This document shows positions 23,028 to 35,500 of a stretch of DNA of 64,000 bases, piece by piece. The notes under the pieces were generated by a model. It was not told the DNA's origin and made no database searches. It saw only the letters and a program-made list of their open reading frames with translations. The DNA is from Misgurnus anguillicaudatus (Eukaryota > Chordata > Actinopteri > Cypriniformes > Cobitidae). Location of the stretch: the NCBI RefSeq assembly GCF_027580225.2, contig NC_073356.2, forward strand, positions 5,386,001 to 5,450,000. Reading direction: 5' to 3'. How positions within the stretch are numbered: the first letter of the stretch is position 1; each line of letters begins with the position of its first letter. Made by a program: the position numbers and the translations under genes.

Positions 23028-24284
23028 ATGGCGACATTTGATATAAATGCGTTTATTAAACAACCGAGTCTTGAGGAACTGAGAAAGTGCAGAAAGGATG
23101 ATTTCTTTCATATTGCTCAACATTTTGAAATACCTGTTTCCAAAACAGCACTTAAGAGAGATTTAAAAGTTTGTTTATTTGCAGGTTTAATTGATAGAGG
23201 GGTATTACCTTCAGAGAATATTCCAGAGAAATCAGCAGAATCACTGGCACCTGTGGCGGATGAGCGATCTTTGAGTTCTGATGGTGAACCAGTTACTCCG
23301 GTTGTTCCGCGATGTGAGGTAGGAGCTTAATTTTCTATACCAAAGTTTGAACCATTAACCTTGTCGTCGACAGGAGGTTCATCTCCTCCGTGTGAAAACG
23401 CGCGTTTAAAAGTATGTTTAGCGCGTGTCCGGTTAGAAATGCAAGATAAAGCGCAAGCACGGAAAGATGAATTGCAGCATGAGCTTGAGCGGTATCGTAT
23501 TGATGCGGAGATGAGAATTAAAATGCGTCAGCTTGAATTACAGATTAGCAAAAATTCAATCGAAGGACAAATATCTGCTGCGCTGCAAGTAAATGATGAC
23601 TCTAATACTGCTGGTTTAAATCCTGCGTCTGCTGTTAATGATTCTGATTCCGATGCGGAGTCTTTAAATGCACCGACTCCTCAGATTAATGTGGCGAAAA
23701 ACATTGTAATCATTCCACCGTTTCGCGAGAAAGAGGTTGAGGCTTATTTCCAGGCTTTTGAGCGAATAGCTACGGTGTAAAAGTGGCTGAAGGAGGTCTG
23801 GGCATTAATGTTACAATGTAAATTGACTGGAAAAGCGCAAGAGGTTTGTGCCGCTCTGCCTTTGGAAGAAAGTGTTCAATATGAAATCGTAAAGAACGCG
23901 ATTCTTCGTGCATATGAGTTAGTCCCTGAACATTACAGACAACGTTTTCGGATGATGAAAAAATCTGCTGCTCAGACATATGTTGAATTTTCCCGAGAAA
24001 AGGGGATACTTTTTGACAGGTGGGTGAAGGCTTGTAAAGTAACTGACTTTAATTCTTTGTGTGAATTAATGCTCATTGAAGAGTTTAAGAATTGTGTTCC
24101 GGAGCGAACTGCGGTTTACTTAAATGAGCAAAAGGTTTGTACTGTACAACAAGCAGCCGTTTTAGCAGATGAGTATGCTTTAATGCATAAATCCGTGTTT
24201 GTAAGACGTTCGTTTGACTCTGAACACACGTCACAAAAAGAAACTGAGTTTAACTCTGGTGATAATCAAACCAATTTGGTTTGA
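23028..24284 (+). pseudogene. Gmr1-like gag, two stop codons
   Basis: One reading frame interrupted by TAA at about 23328 and 23778. It starts MATFDINAFIKQPSLEEL, a short helical region, then a charged Arg/Glu-rich coiled-coil (about 23430-23570) and a capsid-like region (FREKEVEAYFQAFERIA, KLTGKAQEVCAALPL, FDRWVKACKVTDFNSLCEL) resembling SCAN/retrotransposon capsid C-terminal domains. A CCHC knuckle follows at 24299-24340 in another frame. Gag would form the particle that packages the element RNA; here it is not translatable in full. Confidence 0.8.
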
Positions 24285-24298
24285 AGGTTCGTAAAGAG

Positions 24299-24340
24299 TG
24301 TGGCTATTGCCATAAGATGGGACATTTGATCGCTGAATGC
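24299..24340 (+). other. Nucleocapsid CCHC zinc knuckle
   Basis: CGYCHKMGHLIAEC fits C-X2-C-X4-H-X4-C. It lies in a different frame from the preceding gag, showing a frameshift near 24284. Confidence 0.85.
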
Positions 24341-25155
24341 CGAGTGTTAAAACGAAAACAAGAGCGCATGGATTCTTCGGGGAATCAACCTCGGGGTTGG
24401 TTGTGTTGGTTGTGTCTCAGCCGCCTGTGAATTCGATAGTTCCTGATGAGTGTTTTCAACCATTTGTGTTTGATGGTCAGGTGTCCTTGACTGGTTGTGT
24501 TGATGATCAGAAATCCATTAAAATTTTGCGGGACACGGGGGGATCGCAATCTTTTATATTGTCTAATTCTCTGCCCTTCAGTGCCGAATCGGCGTGTGAC
24601 ACTAGTACAGTCGTTCAGGGAATAGAAACGGGTTTCGTACCTGTTCCCCTTCATCGTGTTTGGGTAGCGTCTGATCTTGTCTCTGGATGTTTTGATGTTG
24701 CAATCCGCCCTTCTCTTCCTGTCCAGGGTGTTGATTTTATAATGGGGAATGACATTGCTGGAGGTAAAGTAATGCCAGTTATGCACGTTACTAATACCCC
24801 ACTTATTGACGCGCATCCTGATGCACTGGCTGAAAGTTTTCCAAACGTATTCGCTGTTAGTGTTGTAACAACGCGTGCACAGGCAAAAAAGCTGGGTGAT
24901 GAAAAAGAGATAAATCTAGGTGAGTCTGTTTTTAAAGAGATTTTAGGGCAAGATGAATTGTCTTCATCTCCTGGTGCTTTTAAACAGAGTCCGAAGCCTG
25001 TCTGTCCCGATCCTGAGGTGTTTTTACCCATTTCATGTAGTGCTTTAACGGAAGCTCAAAAAACTGATCCAACGCTTGAAAAATGTCATTTAAGTGTTGA
25101 TAGTAAAAGGTTACCACAGCGTAACATCACTTTTACTGGAGTAACACTGTCTTAA
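24337..25155 (+). pseudogene. Gmr1-like protease region
   Basis: The aspartic protease active site is LRDTGGSQSFIL at about 24528-24563, with the usual later strand GVDFIMGNDIAGG near 24730. The frame is open for 272 codons and ends next to the integrase start, with the two frames overlapping by about one base. The protease would cut the Gag-Pol polyprotein. The N-terminal 15 or so codons overlap the knuckle in a different frame and are probably not real. Confidence 0.75.
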
Positions 25156-26320
25156 TGCGTTGTTGGAGTGCTCATTTGTTGGGCGAAGATGTTCCAAATG
25201 AATGGAATGTGGTCCATCAAATTGTGGTACCTTCTCAGTTTCGGCAGCATATTTTAAAACTGGCCCATGATCACCCTTGGTCCGGACACCTTGGTGTGAC
25301 TAAAACCTATAACCGCGTGTTAAAACATTTCTTTTGGCCGGGTTTAAAAGCTGATGTGTCCCGTCATTGTAAAACTTGCCATACTTGTCAAATCGTGGGG
25401 AAACCCAACCAAATTGTGCCTCCTGCCCCCCTTCATCCTGTTCCGGCTGTGGGTGAACCTTTTGAGCGCGTTCTCGTTGATTGCGTCGGCCCGCTTCCAC
25501 GCACAAAGTCTGGTTCGCAGTATCTTTTAACCATTATGTGTACTGCTACACGCTTTCCGGAAGCAGTTCCGGTGCGGAAAATAACTGCTAGCGCTATTAT
25601 TAAGGCTTTGACAATTTTTTTTACTACGTTTGGATTGCCAAAAACGGTCCAAACGGATCAAGGCTCGAATTTTTTGTCCAAGGTTTTTAGAAATGCTCTT
25701 AAAGCTCTGAGAGTTTCTCATATTGTGTCAAGTGCATATCATCCTGAATCGCAGGGTGCTTAAGAGCGATGGCATCAGACTTTGAAATCCGCTCTTCGAA
25801 AATATTGCCTGGAGACTGGTAATGAATGGGATGATGGGGTTCCGTTGGTTTTATTTGCCCTCGTGAAGCACGACAAGAGTCTTTGGGTTTTAGCCCGTCT
25901 GAATTGGTCTTTGGACACAACGTGCGCGGTCCTTTAAAGGTACTGAAGGATGAATTTTTCTGTAATACGTCGTCTGAGACAAGCAATGTGCTTGATTTTA
26001 TTTCTCGTACCCGCGAGCGTTTACAAAATGCTTGTGCCGTGGCCAAAATCGCTCTCTCTCTATCGCAGAAGAAAATGAAAAGTCGCTTTGATACGCGAGC
26101 GGGAGCACGCAATTTTGTAGCGGGAGAGAAAGTGTTGGTGTTGCTTCCTGCGCCGGGTTCTGCTTTGGCCGCACGATTTGCTGGTCCATACGTAATCAAA
26201 AGCAAACTCAGTGATACAGATTATATCATTCATACTCCTGAACACAGACGAAAGACGCGGCTGTGTCATGTGAATATGTTGAAGACCTATTGTGGCGCTG
26301 ATAAAACTGACCTGCCAAGT
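25155..26320 (+). pseudogene. Gmr1-like integrase, broken
   Basis: An H2C2 zinc finger (HDHPWSGHLGVTKTYNR followed by CKTCHTCQ), a catalytic core with the first Asp in VLVDCVGPLP and the second in TDQGSNFLS, then HPESQG followed by a TAA at 25761 just before the expected catalytic Glu (ERWHQTLK). Sequence continues through SPSELVFGHNVRGPLK in another frame and a GPY/F-type C-terminal module (FAGPYVIKSKLSDTDYII). It would insert the cDNA into chromosomes; the stop and a frameshift near 25860 inactivate it. Confidence 0.85.
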
Positions 26321-26826
26321 AATCTTTCTGAGGGTGAGTTCCAGACTGCTAAAGCAGACCAAGTGTCTATGCTATCCAATACACTTGATGATGATGATGG
26401 ATTAAACATGTCTAGTGAACTGTTGAATGGTGGTTGTTTAAAAAATTCAGAAATTTTGAAGGATTTGCCATCTCAACTGTCTTATTTGTCTAGTGATCAG
26501 CGACAGGATGTGATTAGTCTGGTAGAGAATTTTTCTAACCTGTTTACTGATGTTCCCTCAGGTACCACCGTCATCCAACATGACATTGACGTGGCTAACG
26601 CTCGTCCAATTAAACAGCATGCGTATCGCTGTCCAGTAAGTAAAAGGGAGATCATGAGACGTGAAGTGGAGTATCTGGTTCAGAATGGCTTTGCTGAAAA
26701 GAGTAATAGTCCGTGGAGTTCACCGTGTATTTTGGTGCCGAAGGCAGATGGGCCGCACCGTTTTTGTACTGACTTTCGAAAAGTAAATGCTGTTACCATT
26801 CCAGATGCGTTTCCCTTACCAGAAGT
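26321..26826 (+). pseudogene. Gmr1-like reverse transcriptase, N-terminal fragment
   Basis: In frame after the integrase C-terminal module. It contains SNLFTDVPSGTTVIQHDIDV, then [19 protein letters not shown] and [19 protein letters not shown], the conserved opening of gypsy RT. The sequence stops before the YxDD region. Its place downstream of integrase is the Gmr1 hallmark. Confidence 0.85.
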
Positions 26827-27515
26827 AAGACTCACATTTATGTCGAGTTGTTGGCAGAAGGTATTCCAGACTTGAGATGTGAACTGAGTTCCACGGTCTG
26901 ACACAATATCTTCAAGGATACCAAAGTTCTGAAATACGTGGTGAAATGTGGCTTGTGCAGTTTCCATGGCTGTGGGTAAACCCTTGAGAGGGATTAATCT
27001 ACATGATTTGGAGAATCGGTCTATGATAACTAGAATGGTGGTGAATCCGTTAGAGGGTGGGAGATCTGTGATGAAGTCAATGCTGAGGTGAGACCATGGA
27101 TGTTCGGGGATGCGTAATGGTTTGAGTAATCCAGACGGAAGTTCCTTGGGGGTTTTGGATTGTGCACAAACATGACATGACTTAACAAAATTAATGATGT
27201 CAGAAAGCATAGTAGGCCACAAAAAAGAATTTTGGGCTAGGGATAGAGTTCTAGAAATGCCTGGATGACCGGAACAGAGGGAAGTGTGGACCCATTGAAT
27301 AATTCGTGGTCTCATAGACAAAGGTACATAATGTTTGGTAGCTGGACATTCTGGGGGTGAAGGGACTTTGGGTAGCTCATCCTGTATCTCTTGCATGATA
27401 TCCCAGGAAATCGGGGCGAGGATGAGAGATGGGGTAATGATGAGAGTGGTGTGGATTCGTGACAGTGGGAGAGAGCTTTGGTGTTTTTGCTTCCTGGTTG
27501 ATAGGTAACAGTAAA
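26827..27515 (-). pseudogene. Ty3/gypsy integrase fragment, antisense
   Basis: Minus-strand frame with an H2C2-type finger ([15 protein letters not shown], then CHVCAQSK), first Asp in [11 protein letters not shown] and second Asp in [10 protein letters not shown], ending at VSLTSG before the catalytic Glu. It is a different lineage from the Gmr1-like element. It is truncated on both sides: by the Gmr1 junction at about 26826 and by tRNA-unit DNA from about 27516. Confidence 0.85.
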
Positions 27516-28051
27516 ATCTATGGCTATCTATGGCCTTATGCATGGCGAGAACTGGTTATTGGCAACGTCAGAAATGCAGGTTAGGTAAATTGGAGATGTC
27601 AAATTGCTCTTTCCTCGGTATGTGTCTGTGTATAGATCAAAGTGTGTATAGTTTTTGTACTGTGGAAGGAAACCAAATAACACAGAGCCCAGAGTAATTC
27701 TACGTTGACTCAAGGGGAACATGTAAACTCCACACAGAAAAGCCTCCTGACCTAGCCAGGGCTTGAACAGGAGACCTACTTGCTGTGAGACAACAGTGCT
27801 CTGTTTGGGATGGCCACTGTGTTGCCCCAAACATCTTTATTAGAAGGGGCATCCCAAAACTTAGTGTACGTTGTAACGTCAAGTAACATCTAAGAAGCCA
27901 TGTCTTCATCACATTTTCCAGGTGTTGATTTTAGATTGGAAGAAAATTCTGATAAATCATCCGTAAACTAAATTGGACACATGCATCACTGCCCGGATTG
28001 CCATACACAGCGGTGTTGTGTGTTAAAGCTCCGAGAGGCGAGTTTAAAGGT

Positions 28052-28123
28052 GGGCTCGTCCGGGATTTGAACCCGGGACCTCTTGCACCCTAAGCGAGAA
28101 TCATACCCCTAGACCAACGAGCC
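28052..28123 (-). pseudogene. tRNA-Pro (AGG), degenerate
   Basis: 72-nt cloverleaf with AGG anticodon. The 3' side of the anticodon stem reads GCAAG instead of GCGAG, creating a C-A mismatch. Otherwise like the intact copies at 51530 and beyond. Confidence 0.75.
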
Positions 28124-28215
28124 AATCGGAGAACCCCTCCGGCCCCCTGGGAGACATTTTCCACCACGTATCAGCCAGCTTCCAACAAGCCAAAACAGTC
28201 ACGCTTTGGGCGGAA

Positions 28216-28253
28216 GGGGAATTAGCTCAAATGGTAGAGCGCTCGCTGCGCAA
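28216..28253 (+). pseudogene. tRNA-Ala 5' fragment, cut by transposon
   Basis: Matches tRNA-Ala from GGGGAATTAGCTC to the anticodon stem (GCTCGCT), then GCGCAA, and then the transposon. The 3' part is not found on the other side of this copy. Confidence 0.85.
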
Positions 28254-28469
28254 AGAAAGGGGCCCAATCTTTGCGCCCCCGCACGCAAGCGAAAAATACG
28301 CAAAAAGCGGGTATACGGCGCCAGATTTCGCCTGCACAATATTCGGGATACTTTCCTCTACGTCATGTTACAGTAGTTTTAGTTATATTTGAAACAAGTC
28401 ACCCTCCGCGGGCTGGATTCGAACCCGTGGTCTGCGTGACGAAGTATCCAACAAATCCTTACAAAAAAT

Positions 28470-28980
28470 GTACTGTAGTAAAACCATGGTTACCACAAAA
28501 TAAACATGGTTTTGCTAATAGTAAACAATACACAAAAAAGCATGGTAACTACGCTTTTACAACAAAAACATGGTTAATTTAACTGCGCAACTATTTAGTT
28601 ATCTATATGGCATATCATTATATTGATTTACATTTATTATTTTTTGTAACTTTAGATTATTTTTTAAAAGAACATAAAAATGAATATAAACCATACTACA
28701 CTTTTACCACAAAAAATATGGTTAATTTAACTATGCCTCTATTATCTATGATCATTATATTGGTTTACATTAATAATTTTGTGTATATTATTATTTAAAA
28801 GAATAATGTTTATATAAAAATTAATAAAAATCATGGTATCTACACTTTTACCACAAAAAGTATGGTTCATTTAACTGTGCCTCTATTAGTTATCTACTAT
28901 GACTTATCATTATATTTAATGATATTCATTATTTTGTGTATATTATTTTTTATAAAATATTACGTGTTTATAAGGTAATG
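28470..28980. repeat. Subterminal ~165-bp direct repeats of copy 1
   Basis: Three diverged repeats of a block with TTTTACCACAAAAA, TATGGTTAATTTAACT and ATCATTATATTG. The same array is at about 42230-42770 in copy 2. Such subterminal repeats are often transposase-binding sites; that role is inference here. Confidence 0.65.
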
Positions 28981-30500
28981 TAAGTAAGGTAAATTTGTAT
29001 GTTTTTTATGTTTATATAAAAATGTTTCTTTAAAAAGATGTGTTTTTGTGTGGCATATGATTTGATTGATATGATTTATCTGATTTATTTATCAGATCCA
29101 CAGACACTTCAGATGTAAAAATTTTTATTAAAATAAATACACGCAAATATTGAAATGATCACACACACACACGCACAAATATGTACAATATATACAGGAA
29201 AGATGTTATTTATTGAGGTGGTGGAGTTTGACATCTTTATTGCTGGCGCTGCTCTGCCAACCATTCCTCTAAAGATTTGCCATTTGAGGCACGCAAACAA
29301 AATGTGGCATTACCATATCGGCTATGGCCAAACTCTTTCGTTTTGGGCTGCCCACATTTGCTGCACGTGTTAAAAGTAACCCCTCGCACATACTTCCTCT
29401 TCTGGACACCACTTTCATTCTCCACAGCCCGTCGGCGCCTGTTCCTTTGGGTGTAACGGGACACAGGAGCAGCAGACGCCGGAGCAGGCGGAGCTGGGAC
29501 TGCACTGGATGTCGAAGCACCAGAAGGTGGAATCACCACTGACACAGTCATGTCTGGATTAAAGACTACTGTGCCAAATGACAACCCCGGTGCTAAAATG
29601 TGCTGCATAACGCCTGATGCTGTGGGGGCAGGTGCGATGAGTGCTAAAATGGGCTGCACAACTCCTGATGCTGTGGAGGCAGGTGCGATGGGAAACTCCC
29701 TGGTGGCAACAGCTGGCTTTCGACCTGGTTGCAGAAGAGGAGCCTGTCCTCCACGATTTGGTAGAAGGAAAAATTGATGTTTTGGGCCTGATGTCGATGG
29801 TACTTCATTAAAATTTTCCCTCGGTGGAGGCAGGTGCGTATCAGCCACAGCAATTGGGTTTGATGGAGTCAGACCCTGACGAGGACGCCCATTTCCAGTC
29901 TATTCTTCCACTTACGAAACCTGAAAAAATAAATTTTTATTATATATATGTAAGTATTCAGTTAATTTGAAGTGAATGATGTGCCTTGCTTACCACTGAG
30001 TGAGTGTCCTATGGTTTATCTCAAACAGCTGGATCGTTGTTTCATCCATCAGCGTGGGATTGTTAAGCACCAACTCTCGGATGTGGTGGTAATCTGAAAG
30101 AACTTTAGACCACCTGGGGATGCAAACTCCATCTTTCTTGGTTGGCGACTTGTGTAAAGCACACAGCTTCATACAAATGGTGTTAACCAAGCGGTTGGCG
30201 TCGGGCCACTGCGCTGGACCCCCAGGATGTCCAATCAGACACCGTTTCACACTCTCCACACCTGGTGTGACTCCAGACCGCTTCGGTGCCTTATAGCGCC
30301 CATGTGTCAGCTGAGGCTGATGTCGAGGCTGATAGTTGACCCGCTGTTTGTCGAAATCTAGGAGAGCTGTCCACAGCTGGATGGCCTCTGTCACCTGCTG
30401 GTCAGTAAGGTAAGGAGCCTCACGAAGACCCACCAGGTAACCAGCCAAATCCTGGACCTTGTCCCACCCAGCGATGCCATCGGGTCCAATGACTGCTCCC

Positions 30501-31175
30501 TAGTAAATGCAGATATATGTTAATTTATGAGGAGTAAAATGAGATTAAAATTCTGTTTTTTTTTTCAATTGCTAACAAGCATTGTTTTAGTTCAATACTA
30601 AGAGGGCATTTAAAAACTGTACACAGTCAAAACCTGTCACAGCAGGAACAAGCAACTAACCCAACAGGGTTGGACTTCTCATTAATGTCACTGTGCGGTA
30701 ATGAGGTTAATGTGATCCATCAGTTCAATGCATTCAATATCCACATCTTTCAAAATTCTTCTGTCATTTATGCTTTATTACTTGCAAAACACAATGTATT
30801 ATGTATACTATGTACATTTCTTAAATGCTAACACACTGTTTTTGAAAATGTTATAAACATTTTCAAAAGAATGATGGCAAATTGCATGCATTTCTCCAGT
30901 AATTGTTTTAAAAATATAGAAAATTGTAGCAGAAAATGAAATAGTAATCATTCTAAGCTAATTGCAGTTTTACTTGAAAGCCAACCCATGTGTTCTGCTC
31001 TAGTCTCATTACCATGATTTACAGTATTAAAAGGGGATATCTTGCAACTTATTTAGCAATTTTGCAATATGGATCAAAAAGACAGGTTGGTAAGGAAAGT
31101 AGATTGGTTCAGAGAGGGAGAGTATGTGGAGAAATGCTTGTTAGCAATTAAAAAAAAGACCTTAAAGTGTCTTAC
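30501..31175. other. Intron of copy 1 transposase
   Basis: AT-rich, no other feature seen; bounded by a GTAAGA donor at 31175 and an acceptor at 30501. Confidence 0.6.
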
Positions 31176-33945
31176 CTGAGCCTCGTCGGAAATACTGCTT
31201 CCAGTGTCAGATGGCTATGACAGCACGGAATGGGCAGGGGCAAGATGCTGTCGTTCTCCACCAGGAGATGATGATGTGGACGGCTCAGTCAGTAACACAT
31301 CAGCCATCGATGCTGGGGACTGATGTAAAGGCAAAGATGAGGGGCTGTTTTCAAGATCACGGCAAGGGTCATCCTCATACAGCACTGGAACTGTGATGTC
31401 CTCCATGATCTCTTCCTCAAACCCCTCATCTTGCAGGTCCAGATCATCAACTTCCTCCACCAGCCTGTCTTCCTCCTCTGGGTTCTGGAGCACTGGAGTA
31501 AGTGTTTTGCCAGTCTGGCTGTAAAGGTACCCCTTTCCCAGCAATTCACCTACAAGAATAAAAAAAGTTAGTCATTTGTCTAGTACATTAGAAGCTAAAT
31601 ATATAACTAAGTAGAATATTACAAAAGAACAAATTATTGAATTTCTTGCCTGTATATGCTCCAGGAGGGCATAGCGCTCATCCCAGGGCTTTCCGAAGAC
31701 AGTTCGGGAAAGTTTGTCCACAGCCTCTTTCATGGCACTGCCATATGTCCGGATGGAGGACGCTCCTTTTATGGCATCTTCCATCCTGTCATCATTCCAG
31801 CGCATCAAGCCCTCAAGAAGATAAGCCTGAAAATGTGCATCACTGGCACTGGTTCCTAAAAGTCAGATAAACAAAAATGGTTTTATGTGTCACACATGTT
31901 CAAGATATGTGCTGCACATGAGGTGCTATGTAATTACATAAACAATTATTGGTATTATAACCAGAGTTACTAGTGACTGGTAAGACAGCTTTGTCAATGC
32001 TTATGACATCAGAAAAGACCTGTAATATTACTGTAGAGTGTGACATTTATTAACGTGACATTACTTTAAAGAAATATTTCCATATGTAATCCATATGTAT
32101 GTAATACCTGGAATAAAACGGTTTAGGTGGAGGTGGAATGATTCCAAAGAGGTAGAGCCATGGGCACATCTGTAGCAGCACAGCTCCACACCGCCTTTCT
32201 TCAGTGTCCCTGTCTTCGTGTAGAGGGGAAAGTTCTCTGGGTCTTGGATACACTGTACATGCTTACGCTGTTCTTTCCAAATCTGCTGGATCCGTTCAGC
32301 AGAGGAACTCCCAGAGTGTCTTTACCACTCGCACTGTCAAACAGATCAACCAGAGATCCAATCAATTTGGTGGTCTCTCCTCCACACCCCTGGTCCTCCT
32401 CCGGCAGTGCAGTGCCAACTCTCTCCGGGTAATGCAGGCACTCAAGCCTTTCCTGAGATGTGGCCAGCCTTCTTTGCTGCCAGCTCACCCTCCTTTGCAC
32501 GGTGAAGAGCAGCCACATCATCTGGATCCCACTCAAAGATGCACATGGACAGACGTGCCATGAAGGTCCTGTAGAGCGGATGAGCCTCTGTCGTGACACC
32601 TGCAGCAAATCGCTGCATGAAATGCCAGATGTCAAGGCGCACTTCAAGCTCATCCCACTCCGAAAACATGACCTTCACCTGAGACTTGCCATGAAGACTG
32701 CAGCAATCTCTGTCCATGTACATCACTTTCGGGGCTGCCTCTCCTGCCTCCCGGTAGCGTTTCATTAGGCCAGCTGCCATAGGGTGCAGTCCATGTCCCT
32801 CTGCGGCTGTCAGCACAGAGACGAGGACTTGGCCGTGTTCGTTTCCTACATTTGTGCACCAGGCAGCTGTTCCTGCAGCAGCACTGGCAAGTTTCTTTGT
32901 GACCTATTGCAAAAAATAAAATAATTAAAAACTGTGTTTATTATGTACACACACATATCCATATGGCAAATTTCTGGATAGGGATGTGTTACCTTCTTTG
33001 TGGAGGCCATCTTCAGAACACAGCCCAAAACAGATGTAATTTTGGCTTTGACCTCGTGCAGTCGCCCCAGAACATCCCTGGCGTACACGGCTAACAGCCA
33101 CTTAGGTTTAGGTAGGGCAGGTAAAGAGGGAGGCTCGGCAAACACAGGTGGCTGCACAAGGGAGGACCTAGTAAATGGTTCACAGGCAGTCAGGTACTGA
33201 AGGACATGCTGTGTCCATGCCTCACTGTGTTGTTCCATGAGATTCTTGTACAGCTGAGTCACGCTGTTGCCCTGTGTCCTCTCCCTCATCATCCTCAGCA
33301 CCCAGTTGTCACATGAGTATCTAAAAAACAACAGTATAGTCATGCAAATGCTTTGGTTGGTAAACAAAATCACAAATTGAAGTGCCTAATAATAAATGAT
33401 TGTCATTATGAATTACCTGTATGTCAGCAAAGCTGGAAATTGACTGCGGTGGCCCATATCCAGTTGCCCTAAAATGTCCTCGGACCAGGCGGGATATTTC
33501 TTTTTGCAGCGTTTGCACTCCAGATACTCAGTGGCAAGATCATACCAACCGTCAATGTCCAAGACTTTGCGCACAGTACGGTAAAGTCCTGCGGCTGTTA
33601 GTTTGTGCTTACCACAGTCTGGTCGAACACAGACAAGAGGAAATAGCCACATCTTGAGCGGCATCCACAAGAAAAGGGGCCGACAGAAGAAGAGGTCAGG
33701 TGAGGCGGGCGGCTGAGTGTGAATTAAAGGGACCTGAGGAGGATACCACCAAAGCTTAAGTTGGGACAGTAGTTCTGGCTTGCCGGTTCGCGGGCTGGCC
33801 TTAAATAGTGTGTTCCGTATCCACTCATGCTGGAAAGGTGGAAGATGATCTTTCCAGTGAACTGGAAGTTCAGCTGGTGGCGGATGATGTGGAAGACCTG
33901 GTGCTTTTGCTGTTTCCGCTGATGGAGACGGACCAGAACAGGACT

Positions 33946-34880
33946 CTGAGTGAATTAAAACAAAAACAATATAAGGATGAATGTTGCATTTCATAGTAAA
34001 ATACCACAAAGCAGCCCACAAACAGTCTGCGAAGCAGAATTTTGGACAAGTATTAATAATTATTAGGATTAGATTTAGGAATAACAGTGAGGAAAATGGT
34101 ACTAGTGTTAAGAAGCAAAGAACCCAGTGTACACTTTATTAATGTAAGATCCCAGCAAGCAATTTTGACTAAAATAAGGCAGAATTTGGGCTGCTCATAA
34201 AAGTCTAACAGATGTCTAACCATAGCACACAAATAGATGATACATATAAAAGAAATGAAAGCAAACACCTTGAACACCTGTTGACTTTGCTTACATAATG
34301 GAATATCATACATCTCAAAGTTATTTAGGCAAGAACAGCATGAAAATGTATTCAAGGTTATTTTAGGGTAGAAGTGGATTAATCATAGCTGGACTACATT
34401 GGGTTTCGGTTTTTGCTTGCTGGGATAAAATGTTGATGTGTAAATTAGATAGAATGGAGCAAGGATATGAGGCGTGGAGAATTTAGTATAAAAAAGACAT
34501 GAAGCATGCACACAGACACATTAAGGAAAATATGTTCCTCTAATAATTACAACAATGATCCCAACCATCCTGTCTGCTAAGGTGGAGCTAAAGAGTGAGT
34601 GAGAAGTGCAAGCGGTGTGAAGAAGTTATGCAGTGATTGTTTAACAACGGGTACGTTCGGAAACCCAAATACACTGACACCTTTAAACATCCTTACGGTT
34701 TCGAAGAAATGCGCTCAAAGCATACATCCAGCTTGAGGCAAGATGTGACATAATTCTGTATTGTAAACAAAAAATTGTTAAAAATGTTGATTATTTTTAA
34801 AAAAAAGTTCTGTTTTTGCGTTTTCACAAAAACATTCTTGTAATATTTGCATGTGTGTCATATGCCACACCTGTATTTAG
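33946..34880. other. Intron of copy 1 transposase
   Basis: Contains no ORF of interest. Nearly identical to 45790-46720 of copy 2. Confidence 0.55.
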
Positions 34881-35294
34881 CTGTCATCATCATCATCTTC
34901 AGCAGTGGAAACGGAAGTGCCTGGAGCACAAATAATAATAAAAATGTTATTATGTTATGTTGTTCACCGTAAACTTATGAGACAAATGTAGGTAAGATGG
35001 TGCAGTAGTGAAAAGCTGCCTTCGGGTCAAATGTGTGGCTGGGGGTTCTGCTGCTGGAGGAGGTAAAGTGGACTGCAGTAATGGATCTGGAAACAAAAAA
35101 CAAATTTGCCATAATGATACATAAATACATGTAAAACTGCTGTAAGAAAAATTCAATATTCACACAGTCCTACTCACAGTGTTTCACTGGTGACATGAGT
35201 TTTCTCGCCAGGTGTGAAGGAGACAAATGTTTGCCACGCGTCAACAGTGCTTTCACAGTGGCGCTCTGGTGTACACCAGTTTTGATGGCTGCGG

Positions 35295-35500
35295 GTGAAG
35301 GTGCAGAGACACTGGAGGTTGCACGTGGACGTACAGAGGCACTGGAGGTTGCAGGTGGAGGTACAGAAGCACTGGGGGTTGCAGGTGGAGGTGCAGAGGC
35401 ACTGGAGGTTGCATGTGGATGTACAGAGGAACTGGAGGTTGCAGGTGGAGGTGCAGAGGCACTGGAGGTTGCAACTTGAGGTGCAGGCTGGCATACACGG
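35295..35500. repeat. 30-bp coding minisatellite, copy 1
   Basis: About seven repeats of a GGAGGTTGCAGGTGGAGGTG-type unit, encoding ten-residue Ala/Ser/Pro-rich repeats (ATSSASAPPP) at the end of transposase exon 1. Also present at 47194-47395. Confidence 0.85.

Larger units (their letters stand above)
22336..26826 (+). mobile_element. Gmr1-like Ty3/gypsy retrotransposon, 3'-truncated
   Basis: Order read on plus: LTR, tRNA-Pro-type primer site, gag, CCHC knuckle, protease, integrase, then reverse transcriptase. Integrase lies upstream of RT, as in Ty1/copia, but the proteins are Ty3/gypsy-like; this order defines the Gmr1 group first described from cod. The element is cut off about 100 residues into RT at roughly 26826, where antisense sequence of another gypsy element begins. 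RNase H and the 3' LTR are absent. Confidence 0.8.
27516..28253. repeat. Partial tRNA-array unit, oldest copy
   Basis: From TGGCGAGAACTGGTTATTGG onward this matches the spacer of the 2,506-bp units further right. It carries a degenerate tRNA-Pro and the 5' part of tRNA-Ala, and ends where the Dada-like transposon begins. Confidence 0.85.
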
